A stretch of 64,000 nt of DNA from contig JANQSS010000141.1 in the NCBI GenBank assembly GCA_028279185.1, positions 1 through 64,000 of the forward strand. The letters run 5' to 3'. Numbering within the stretch: position 1 is the stretch's first letter; every line of letters starts with the position of its first letter. Below, piece by piece: positions 35,539 through 44,300 of this stretch. The notes beneath the pieces are model-generated. The model saw only the letters and a program-made list of their open reading frames with translations, was not told the origin of the DNA and ran no database searches. Source of the DNA: Saprospiraceae bacterium. GTDB lineage: Bacteria > Bacteroidota > Bacteroidia > Chitinophagales > Saprospiraceae. Position numbers and translations under genes: made by a program.

Positions 35539-36660
35539 TTAGGATACATAGTCGTATGCTTCAAACATTAACTTCCATTTTTGATAAATCGACTGCCGTT
35601 CTTTTTCAATTGTTGGGTCAAATACATTTGGTTCATAATTAGCTGATTGCTGTAATTCTAGTTTGAAATTTTGAGAGGCTGTTTGAAATCCACTGAGATT
35701 TAAGGATGAGTATATTTTCGATAAACCGATCATTGGGTCAGCTATGAATGCGTTGAAATTTATTTCAAACAGTTGGCCATGAGGAATCATATCTTTTTCA
35801 GCCAGGAATTTATAGTGTATCTCGTAATAGGCGTCTAGTATGTAAGATTGGAAATCAGCCTCATTGACATGGTGGAATCCGAGTAAAGGAAGCAATGTTT
35901 CGAATAAATGAATGGTCGATCTGTAGACGTCGTAAGGATTGCGATGAATATGAACAAATCGGGCGTCAGGAAATAATGTGAGTATTTCTTTGATACGAGC
36001 TGTATTTCCTGGACTTTTTAGGATTAACGTCTTGCCGGGATTGGTTAACTGAAGTTTTTGAAGCAAATACTTATAGTTTTTTAACCATTTATCACGATAA
36101 CGATCCTTATCTTGAAATACTACGTACCGCTTAAAATAACGACGCATGTTTCTGGGAAAATAGAATCCATGCAACCACGAGGCGGTACACAAATTTGCCA
36201 TACCAAATTCTTCTTCCTGTGGGCGATCAATTCCTAATGCCATTTTATCCATTGGGCGATTCTCAGGGATTATATTTTTTAAAACAGCACGAGTTAGACG
36301 GCCGAGGGTCAAAAAAGTTTGAGAATTGATTGCTTGATTGGTTGAACAAAAACCAAACTGTTCATCTGTACACAATAATTCGTGAAGAAATGTGGTGCCA
36401 CTTCTTAAATGTCCAATGATAAATACGGGTCGTTTAATTTCACAATTTCGAATACGGCGATTGTGACGAATTCGCTCGTATATTTGAAACGGAGCGCTGA
36501 AGACTATAGGCCCGGTGAGCGCAATCATTTTGGGTAAATAGCGTAAGTCGAAACAGCGAATGTTAGCGACCTGTAGTTTCACCCATGTAATGAGGTCAAT
36601 GCCCAGTATGGTATGACCGGCAAGGTTAAAAAAGTCTTTAGATTTGTATCGAATATTCAT
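35539..36660 (-). CDS. Sulfotransferase family protein (PAPS-dependent, lipid or small-molecule type)
   Basis: A 373-residue protein whose PAPS-binding motifs are clear: the 5'-phosphosulfate loop FIIGHLRSGTTFLHELL (about 85-100) and the 3'-phosphate site LILKSPGNTARIKEI followed by FVHIHRNPYDVYRS. The N-terminal 75 residues carry hydrophobic stretches (LAGHTILGIDLITWV, MIALTGPIVFSAP) that may touch the membrane. It resembles the Sulfotransfer_3-type enzymes of bacteria, which modify hydroxyl groups on lipids, steroids or sugars. The frame opens at a TTG at 36675, but the ATG at 36660 is preferred. That ATG shares the bases CATG with the divergent gene's ATG at 36659. It faces the acyltransferase gene with a 2-base gap. 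Confidence 0.88.
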   Translation of the reverse strand: MNIRYKSKDFFNLAGHTILGIDLITWVKLQVANIRCFDLRYLPKMIALTGPIVFSAPFQIYERIRHNRRIRNCEIKRPVFIIGHLRSGTTFLHELLCTDEQFGFCSTNQAINSQTFLTLGRLTRAVLKNIIPENRPMDKMALGIDRPQEEEFGMANLCTASWLHGFYFPRNMRRYFKRYVVFQDKDRYRDKWLKNYKYLLQKLQLTNPGKTLILKSPGNTARIKEILTLFPDARFVHIHRNPYDVYRSTIHLFETLLPLLGFHHVNEADFQSYILDAYYEIHYKFLAEKDMIPHGQLFEINFNAFIADPMIGLSKIYSSLNLSGFQTASQNFKLELQQSANYEPNVFDPTIEKERQSIYQKWKLMFEAYDYVS

Positions 36661-37075
36661 GAAAGTAAGAGGCAAAATAAGGAAAGGGTATCAGATGGTT
36701 GTGATGCTGTTACTCTTATTGCTTGTAATATCACATGTCACCTCGGCTGAGGCGCAGGAGATAAAGGAAGATGAGCAAATCATTAAAAAAGAACTGCGCT
36801 TGGTTATCGATTCTCTGCAACTGCAGGGGGACGAGGCTATACGATTTGCCTCCGTCATCAAATCGAGTGGAGATGAGATTACAGCAATGTTAAATGAACA
36901 CGAAGGAAGCCTTCTTAAAATAGCACCGTCAATCTCTGCGGTGCAAAAAAAGACTGACAATGCTGTCTATGCACTTCTTCCTAAGAGTCGTCACAAGCCT
37001 TACGATAAATTAATACATAATTTTCGAAAAAATCGGCGCAAGGAAATCATACAGGCAAGGCGAAAAGACCATTGA
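36659..37075 (+). CDS. Small exported protein of unknown function
   Basis: A 138-residue protein from the ATG at 36659 with a basic n-region (MKVRGKIRKGYQ) and a strong hydrophobic core (MVVMLLLLLLVISHV), cleaved near SAEAQ. An alternative ATG at 36695 would also keep the core. The mature part is about 100 residues, charged and helical (EDEQIIKKELRLVIDSLQL, NFRKNRRKEIIQARRKD), without cysteines, recalling small Spy/CpxP-like periplasmic proteins in length and composition only. It is divergent from the sulfotransferase gene, their start codons overlapping in CATG. Function unknown. Confidence 0.65.
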   Translation: MKVRGKIRKGYQMVVMLLLLLLVISHVTSAEAQEIKEDEQIIKKELRLVIDSLQLQGDEAIRFASVIKSSGDEITAMLNEHEGSLLKIAPSISAVQKKTDNAVYALLPKSRHKPYDKLIHNFRKNRRKEIIQARRKDH

Positions 37076-37255
37076 AATATGAACGTTTTGTTGTTTATAC
37101 AATAATGTATACCGTTTAGTTGGGTTTACGAAATTGCGATTATGCCTAGCCGGATGTTTTAAACCTACAGCCCGAATTCGAATTCAAAGCGAGCATCGTC
37201 GAGATTTAAAGTATTTATCCTTAAATTGCGATATCCTATTTTACTTTTTTTCGAG

Positions 37256-40200
37256 ATGAATTTTCAAAAGGCCATATTAACTTTAACTTTGATGTGGTCC
37301 TTGTCTTCTCCGTTGCATTCGCAATGTATTACTTCATTTTTGTTGAATTCCTCCTTCGAAGATCAAAATTGCTGTCCGACTGAACAAAATGAATTGGGTT
37401 GTGCTATCCATTGGGAGGACACCGTGTCTGCTGATTATTATCACTCATGTGGTTATTTTGGTATTCCGATCACATTTGCACCACCCTCGGGAATTCCTGA
37501 CGGAAATGGCCTCGCCGGGTTTGGGCGCGTGGGTAGTTTTGGCGAGCACCTGCAAAATTGCTCTCCTGGAGCGATGCAGGCCTCAGAATCGTATAGGTTC
37601 TCATGCTACTTAGGGGTAAACACCAATTTATCCGGTATTGCACCCACATCGCCGACATACCTGGTGCTTTTTGGTAAGGATGAGCCATGCGTCACGATGC
37701 AATCGAATTCTATTTGTCCTACGAATTATGGCTACGATTCGTTAGCAACCTTGGAATTCATATGGGATTCGTCCGGCTGGTATCACGAGATATCCCCATG
37801 TTTCGTCGCGGCACAAGACTACAGTAGCTTCATAATAGGAGGTCAGTGCAATATTTCGGATATCTTTTATGTCTTCGTTGATTTAGTTGAAGTTTTACCC
37901 TGTGTTGATATCTTAGAAGTGGATGTGTTAGTCGTACCTAGTTGTAGCGGGGATTCTGTGGGTATGATTGATCTCACGGTTCAAAATGGGACCCCGCCTT
38001 ACATATACGACTGGGCACTGGATGGAGTAGGTGATTGGGATGATGACGAGGATCAAGACAATCTTCCGCCTGGCACATACGCTGTCTCTGTTACCGATTT
38101 TAATGGTAATGTTAGATGTTTGAACATTGCTGTTACCGAAGTAGCTATGGTTGGAACCGAATTCACTGGACTTCCGACATTGATTTGTCAATATGACGAT
38201 GAAATTATGCTACCCGCGCAATCCAACAATATACCGCCCATTACGGGGATGTGGACAGCCGATACCATTTACACCGATAGTTTTGGTGTCTTCACCTACA
38301 CATTTGAACCTGATCAATGTGCGACCACTTATACACATACGGTACGCGTACGCCGTCAATCGGTCGACACGATGCACATAACTTATCAGGGTTGTATCGG
38401 AGATGGATACAGCATTAATGTGAATACGATTACCTATGACGAATCAAATAACTATGGTTTTCAAACAATACAAACACCCGCAGTATGTGACAGCGTGGTT
38501 ATCGTGGATTTAACGTTTACGCCTCCCATTCATGATACATTTACTTTTTCAGATTGCATTGAAAATAATTTTTCAATTGTAATTAATTCAACATTATACG
38601 ATGAGGATAATCCGACGGGTTCGGAAATTTTTGCTGCTGCAAACAATTGCGATTCCATTTTATTTGTTGAGTTGAATTTTCTGGATAACCCGAATGGCAA
38701 TTTTACTCAATTGTCCTGCGAAGGTTCGGGATATTCTGTATCGATAAATGGCACATTATATAATGAATTAAATCCAGTTGGAATGGAAGTTCTTACAGGC
38801 GCCAACGGTTGTGATTCGGTGGTTCAAGTCGACTTAATCTTTCAGCCCATTTCTGTGGAAGAAATTAGCGCAGATTTATGCAGCGACAGCACCTTTTCGT
38901 TTACGGTAAATAATGTGATTTATGATATTCATAATCCTGTAGGCACAGAAATAATGACGGATGTTTGGGGTTGCGATTCTATAGTGCATATCGATCTTAA
39001 TTTTCAGCAGCAAATTGAAGAGTCGATTGGTTATTTAGGATGTGTCGGTGACGGATTCGAAGTTGTCGTGAACGGTGTAACCTATGACCAATCAAATCCT
39101 GTGGGGTCCGAAACTATGTTAAGTATCCAAGGTTGTGATTCAATCGTTCACATAAATTTGACATTTAATAATGAATTAAGAGACACCGTAAACTATACCG
39201 GATGCGAAGGCGATGGTTATTCGGTTGTAATAAACAATGTGACGTACGATGAACAAAATCCCCTAGGGCAAGAATCACTTCTGAGTATGGCCGGTTGTGA
39301 TTCGATAGTACAAATCAATCTGCAATTTTTGCCCGATGTCGAGACATTTATTAATTACGAGGGATGTGTAGATGACGGCTACTCCGTGTCAGTTAATGGT
39401 GTTATATACAGTGAGTCGAATCCAACAGGTGTCGAAACAACTACTTCTTCTTCAGGTTGCGACTCCATTGTAACAGTCAGGTTAGAATTTTTGAATGAAA
39501 TAGAAGAGGAGGTGATTTACGACGGCTGCGTTGGAGACGGCCATTCTGTGATTGTAAACAATGTGGTATATGATGAGTTGAACCCAACTGGTATGGAAAC
39601 GTTGCAAAGTATATCAGGTTGTGATTCCATTGTAATGGTGGAGCTAGCGTTTTTTCCCGCTGTTGAAGAAAATATTAATTATTTCGGGTGTGAAGGTGAC
39701 GGTCATGCCGTAGTTGTCAATGCCATGCGATATGATGAAGCCAATCCCACCGGAATGGAAGTGATGCGCAGCAGCGAAGGTTGTGACTCAATTGTTTTTG
39801 TTGATTTGACTTATTATGAATCTTTTGAAGATACGTTGAATTATTCGGGTTGTGTGAATGATGGATTTTCCGTTCGAGTTAATTCTGTGGTCTACAATGA
39901 AGTGAATCCGACTGGTAGGGAAGTAATGTCCAGTCAACAGCTTTGTGATTCGATTGTCGTCATAGATTTAGTATTCACAGATAGAATAGAGTCAGAAATT
40001 GTGTATACAGGTTGTAGAGGTGATGGGTATGCTGTTATAGTTAATGCTGTTGAATTTAATGAATTGAATCCCATTGGCCTGGAGACCATGATCAGCCATC
40101 TGGGATGCGACTCAGTGGTTCGGGTTGAATTAATATTTAATGATTTTATCGAAGAACAAATAGAGTATTCGGGCTGTAGTGGTGATAATTTTTCAGTCAT

Positions 40201-41179
40201 AGTGAATGGAATGATGTACGATGAAGATAACCCTTCAGGACTTGACACCTTGACATCAACAGCAGGATGTGATTCGATTGTTGTTGTGAATCTGCAGTTC
40301 GCAAATAATACGGAAGAAATCATCCAATATGTTGGATGCACAGGTGATGATTATTCTATAAGTGTAAATAATATCGAATACAATGAATCGAACCCAATAG
40401 GAACAGAGGTTATGACGAGTGTATCGGGTTGTGATTCGATTGTTTTTATTGAATTAGAATTTATGAAAATTGTCGACCTGGATATTGAGTATCAAGGATG
40501 TTCTGGAGATGGATATGAAATTGAGTTTAACGGGAATATTTACAATGAAAGTAATCCAAATGGTGTTGAAACAATCGAAAGTCTGAACGGTTGCGACACG
40601 TTCGTGATGATCGATTTGCATTTTAATGCGGTAGAGGAAATACAGCTTCTGGCGATTATTTTAACTGAAGCGAACAGGAATATTGATATAACAACCTATG
40701 TCAATGATAGAGTTGGTGACCCGCAAGCAGTATATTGGATTCCAGCAGATTCGGTTTCATGTGAAGATTGCATACGCACGGAATTCTTAGGCGAGACAGA
40801 CCAGGTGCTGAACGCAATTATTGTGGATTCAATGGGGTGTGACATTAAATTCAGTATTCCCATTAAATTTACAAGGACACCATCTTCCGTATTTATTCCA
40901 AATGTCTTTTCTCCGAATAACGACGGTATAAACGATTCATTTCGGGTATTTGGACTTGCCGACAATCAGATCACGTTGCTCAACATGTCTATTTATAATA
41001 GATGGGGACAACGCGTTTTTCAAATTGGGAATCTTACGATTTCAAATCCTCGGGCAAGTTGGGATGGCTTGACGAATGGTGTACGGGCACCAGAAGGTGT
41101 CTATGTCTATACGATAGAGATAAGTCATGCCGATGACCAAATACAGCTTTTCTATGGAGAACTAACACTGTTGCGATAA
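37256..41179 (+). CDS. Giant secreted repeat protein with CHU_C type IX sorting domain
   Basis: A 1307-residue exported protein. The ATG at 37256 gives a signal peptide ending LSSPLHSQ; the TTG at 37226 is not needed. Residues about 20-215 form a globular start with many cysteines and NSSFEDQNCCP, like family proteins with a carbohydrate- or peptide-binding-like first domain. Residues about 225-300 look like a SprB-type repeat (VQNGTPPYIYDWALDG, PPGTYAVSVTDFNGN). Residues 371-1128 carry fourteen tandem 54-residue repeats (separate entry). A linker with CEDC follows, then the CHU_C domain (SVFIPNVFSPNNDGINDSFR, IYNRWGQRVFQ, PEGVYVYTIEI). That implies type IX secretion and surface display or release. 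It is probably an adhesin or matrix protein; the alanine-poor, acidic repeats suggest a rigid stalk. Confidence 0.9.
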   Translation: MNFQKAILTLTLMWSLSSPLHSQCITSFLLNSSFEDQNCCPTEQNELGCAIHWEDTVSADYYHSCGYFGIPITFAPPSGIPDGNGLAGFGRVGSFGEHLQNCSPGAMQASESYRFSCYLGVNTNLSGIAPTSPTYLVLFGKDEPCVTMQSNSICPTNYGYDSLATLEFIWDSSGWYHEISPCFVAAQDYSSFIIGGQCNISDIFYVFVDLVEVLPCVDILEVDVLVVPSCSGDSVGMIDLTVQNGTPPYIYDWALDGVGDWDDDEDQDNLPPGTYAVSVTDFNGNVRCLNIAVTEVAMVGTEFTGLPTLICQYDDEIMLPAQSNNIPPITGMWTADTIYTDSFGVFTYTFEPDQCATTYTHTVRVRRQSVDTMHITYQGCIGDGYSINVNTITYDESNNYGFQTIQTPAVCDSVVIVDLTFTPPIHDTFTFSDCIENNFSIVINSTLYDEDNPTGSEIFAAANNCDSILFVELNFLDNPNGNFTQLSCEGSGYSVSINGTLYNELNPVGMEVLTGANGCDSVVQVDLIFQPISVEEISADLCSDSTFSFTVNNVIYDIHNPVGTEIMTDVWGCDSIVHIDLNFQQQIEESIGYLGCVGDGFEVVVNGVTYDQSNPVGSETMLSIQGCDSIVHINLTFNNELRDTVNYTGCEGDGYSVVINNVTYDEQNPLGQESLLSMAGCDSIVQINLQFLPDVETFINYEGCVDDGYSVSVNGVIYSESNPTGVETTTSSSGCDSIVTVRLEFLNEIEEEVIYDGCVGDGHSVIVNNVVYDELNPTGMETLQSISGCDSIVMVELAFFPAVEENINYFGCEGDGHAVVVNAMRYDEANPTGMEVMRSSEGCDSIVFVDLTYYESFEDTLNYSGCVNDGFSVRVNSVVYNEVNPTGREVMSSQQLCDSIVVIDLVFTDRIESEIVYTGCRGDGYAVIVNAVEFNELNPIGLETMISHLGCDSVVRVELIFNDFIEEQIEYSGCSGDNFSVIVNGMMYDEDNPSGLDTLTSTAGCDSIVVVNLQFANNTEEIIQYVGCTGDDYSISVNNIEYNESNPIGTEVMTSVSGCDSIVFIELEFMKIVDLDIEYQGCSGDGYEIEFNGNIYNESNPNGVETIESLNGCDTFVMIDLHFNAVEEIQLLAIILTEANRNIDITTYVNDRVGDPQAVYWIPADSVSCEDCIRTEFLGETDQVLNAIIVDSMGCDIKFSIPIKFTRTPSSVFIPNVFSPNNDGINDSFRVFGLADNQITLLNMSIYNRWGQRVFQIGNLTISNPRASWDGLTNGVRAPEGVYVYTIEISHADDQIQLFYGELTLLR
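38366..40639 (+). repeat. Fourteen tandem ~162-bp repeats encoding a two-cysteine module
   Basis: Fourteen units of 52-55 residues, 2274 bases in total. Consensus by eye: Y.GC.GDGYSV.VN...Y.E.NP.G.E.......GCDSIV.V.L.F. Cysteines in the first and last part of each unit are conserved, as is the GCDSI element and a G-D turn. DNA copies are well diverged, with synonymous and amino-acid changes, so the array is old or under protein-level selection, not a recent expansion. The first four units diverge most (for example DCIENNFS and LCSDSTFS). Confidence 0.95.
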
Positions 41180-41200
41180 TTGTTTCGATGTGGTAGCGAA

Positions 41201-41248
41201 GCTTATTCTTGAGGCCAGAGCTTCAGTGGATCGGCCAGTGAAATAAGC
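41201..41248. repeat. Imperfect inverted repeat after the giant repeat protein
   Basis: GCTTATT...GGCC (41201-41216) faces GGCC...AATAAGC (41233-41248), with five unpaired bases in each arm and a 16-base loop. It begins 22 bases after the stop at 41179. It could be a terminator but has no T-run. Confidence 0.35.
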
Positions 41249-41311
41249 ACAGCAATACTACCTTAATGCTTACCTTGCTTATATCATCTGTTAATCAAAT
41301 GTTATTAAAAG

Positions 41312-41326
41312 GTGCATATTATGCAC
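41312..41326. promoter_or_regulatory. Perfect palindrome GTGCATATTATGCAC upstream of the alpha-2-macroglobulin gene
   Basis: Seven-base arms around one central base, 62 bases before the ATG at 41388. The size and symmetry suit a dimeric repressor or activator site. No regulator is assigned. Confidence 0.4.
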
Positions 41327-41387
41327 AACAAGCAATGTTCTCGTCTTAATATGGAATTCTATTACTATACGAATCTAATCTTAACTT

Positions 41388-44300
41388 ATGAAGTCAGCTA
41401 TTTCATTGCTCATCATTCTACCTCTCATGGCATTGCTTAATTGGAATGCTAGTCCTTCAAATCCTGAGCTCGAAGCGCTTTGGTCACAGGTTGAGAATTT
41501 GCAGCGAAAAGGGCAACCTCGAGCTGCACTAAAGATCGTCGAAGAAATATTGAAAAAAGCGAAGAATGAAGAGATTAAGGTGCACTTTATTAAAGCTGTC
41601 CAGTTTAAGGCTAATTTAATCGAACAACTGGAGGAAAGCGGCGCAATAAAGGCGATGGACTTTGTAGAACGAGAACTACAAGAATCAACAGATGAACAAA
41701 AGGCACTCCTTCACGTGACATTAGCGGCGCGATACACAAATTATTTAAGAAATCAGTTCTATCGTCTCAATAATAGAACTGATGTTGGTGGCGGGCGACC
41801 GGATGACAAGACCACTTGGTCATCCCTTGATTTCGAAGAAGCGATTACTAGCCATTACCTAAGTGCCATTGATCAAGTCGAGGTTTTACAATCCATTCCA
41901 ATTGAATCATATTACTTAATAATAAATAAAGGAGAAAATAGCTCCCAGTTAATGCCTTCTCTCTATGATTTCATTGCACATCTTGCCATTGATCACTTTT
42001 CTTCGAATGAACAATATGCCATTCAGGGAAAGACGAAACCCATTGATTGGGATGAATACTTAATTGATGCAACTGAATTTATCAATTCACCTAAAATTGT
42101 AACGGATAATCCAGGAAAGGCTGGCTTGGCTTTAGAATTATTTCAGAAATTATTAAAAGGTCAGTCAAGTGCTGATGAAGAAGATGCATATGTTTATACA
42201 GAACTCAAACGTCTTCAATACATATATTCAAGAGCTAAAAAAAGCAGTAAGGGTGATTTGTACGTTGCGGCCTTGAATGATCTGAAGCGGCAATTTTCCC
42301 GATCAAAGGAATCGACACTGATAGATCATGCTTTGGCATCGCACTTTAGAAAAATGGCGAATGCTGAAACAGATAAGACCAAAAAAGGCGAGTTGCTCGT
42401 CAAGGCTCATGAAGTTTTATCGAGGGCTATCGCCGAATTCAAAGATGGCTATGGCGTTCAGCTTTGTAAAAATGCGCTGCTAGACATTGAACGTCCTGAA
42501 TTATCCATGTCTATCGAGAGGTCTATCCCCATTGGTGCACCCGCTTTAATTCGAATTGGTCAAAAAGAAATTGACCAGGCTTTCTTGAGAATATTTCGTG
42601 TAACACGGACGCAATATATTCGTTATCAAACAGATCATAAGTATCGTCAAAATTTGTCGACTTTAATTCGGGAAGCAGAACAAATACAAACCCGCGACAT
42701 CAATTTTATTCAACAAAATAATTTTGTCAATTACTCTTCTGAACATATAATTGATGAACTTGAATCTGGCATTTATTTAATATACGTAGAAACAGAAAAT
42801 AGTGCAATCAAATCCCACCAATTTTTTCATGTAACGGATATCGCTTTTGCGAAAACAGGCATGGGCCGATCTAATGCGGAAGTCATTGTGTTTAACCGCG
42901 TCACAGGACATCCAATGGAGGGTGTTGAGATACGTCTTTATGATAGAAGCCGAGGTCGCAATTGGCAACGATTTGTCGAACCGATGATGACTGGTATCAC
43001 TAATATAAATGGGATATTTACGGTGGAAAATATAACATCTCGCTCGTTTTATGTTGAATTTATTAAAAACAACGACGCATATTTTCCTTATGAAAATATT
43101 TACACCGGAAATTTTCGTGAATACCGCGTTAGAAGTGAGGCCACAATCTTAACCGACCGCGCCATTTATAGACCTGGGCAAGTCGTATTTTACAAGGCAA
43201 TTGCATATCAAAAAAATGAACGCCAGGAGCCCCTTTTGTTAAGTGACCAAGATGTCGTGGTCGAGTTAGTGAATACACATGGAAAAGTGGTTAAATCTTT
43301 TTCCCAAACTACTAATGACTATGGTTCCGTAAGCGGAGAATTTCAGCTTCCATCAAGTGGTCTAAATGGGCAATACACAATTCGCATCGCGGGTATGGGA
43401 TATCATAGTATTCGAGTGGAGGAATATAAAAGGCCGAAATTCAACGTACAACTCGAAGTGCCGGAAGGACAATTGACAGCAGGGCAGTCGATTGAAGTAC
43501 CAGGTTTGGCAAAAACATTCGCTGGAACTGCAGTAGAAAATGTCGCTGTATCATATCAAGTAACACGGCGCAAGGAATACCACTACTATTGGTGGCATGG
43601 TTACCAATATGGAGGCGGACGAGATCAGGGCAGTCAGGTCATTGCAGTAGGAAATACCACGACCGACGTGGATGGTAAATTCGTTGTTCCATTTGAAGCC
43701 TTGGTTGAAAATGAAAATAATGATCATTGGAGGCCTATATATGTTTATACGATTAATACGGATGTCGTTGATGATAATGGGGAAACGCGATCAGGAGAAT
43801 TGCAGCTTCGCCTGGGTGCCGAGCCTTATTATGTGACCACCGATATTTCATCGCGTGTCAACGGAGACAATTTTTCTTCGTTTGTTCTATCGAGTAAAAA
43901 TGCAATGGGAAAACCATCTACTGCAAACGTAAATGTCAAAATTGAAAAATTAATACTTCCTGAAAAATTGCGACTCAATCGCCTTTGGGATAACGTGGAT
44001 CACCCGGTTGTCGATGGAAAACAATTTGAAAAGAAATTTCCGTTTTTAGCGCACGATGCAGATTTTGCGGTATCGGATTATAAAATTGATCATATAGTCT
44101 TTGAGCAAGCCTACACGCTATCCGGAGAAGAAGAGGTTGAGTTAGGAAAATCACTGTCCCCCGGAATGTATCGTATCGTCGTTCTGGACGAAAAAGGGAA
44201 TGAGAAATACACTAATTATTTTTCAAGTGTTTCTTTCGATCGTTCCGATGTTGTATCAGCTGATATTTTCACTTTTATTACAAATAAGGAATTATTTGAA

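Noticed and set aside
37096-37111. Palindrome TATACA-N4-TGTATA between two genes
   Set aside because: A short AT-rich inverted repeat of this size is expected by chance in this composition.
39934-40341. Minus-strand ORF of 135 codons inside the repeat protein
   Set aside because: It is the shadow of the codon pattern of the tandem repeats on the other strand; no family resemblance or start context.
38366-40639. Possible CRISPR-like array
   Set aside because: The unit is 162 bases, in frame and protein-coding with amino-acid conservation; there are no 25-40 base repeats with unique spacers.
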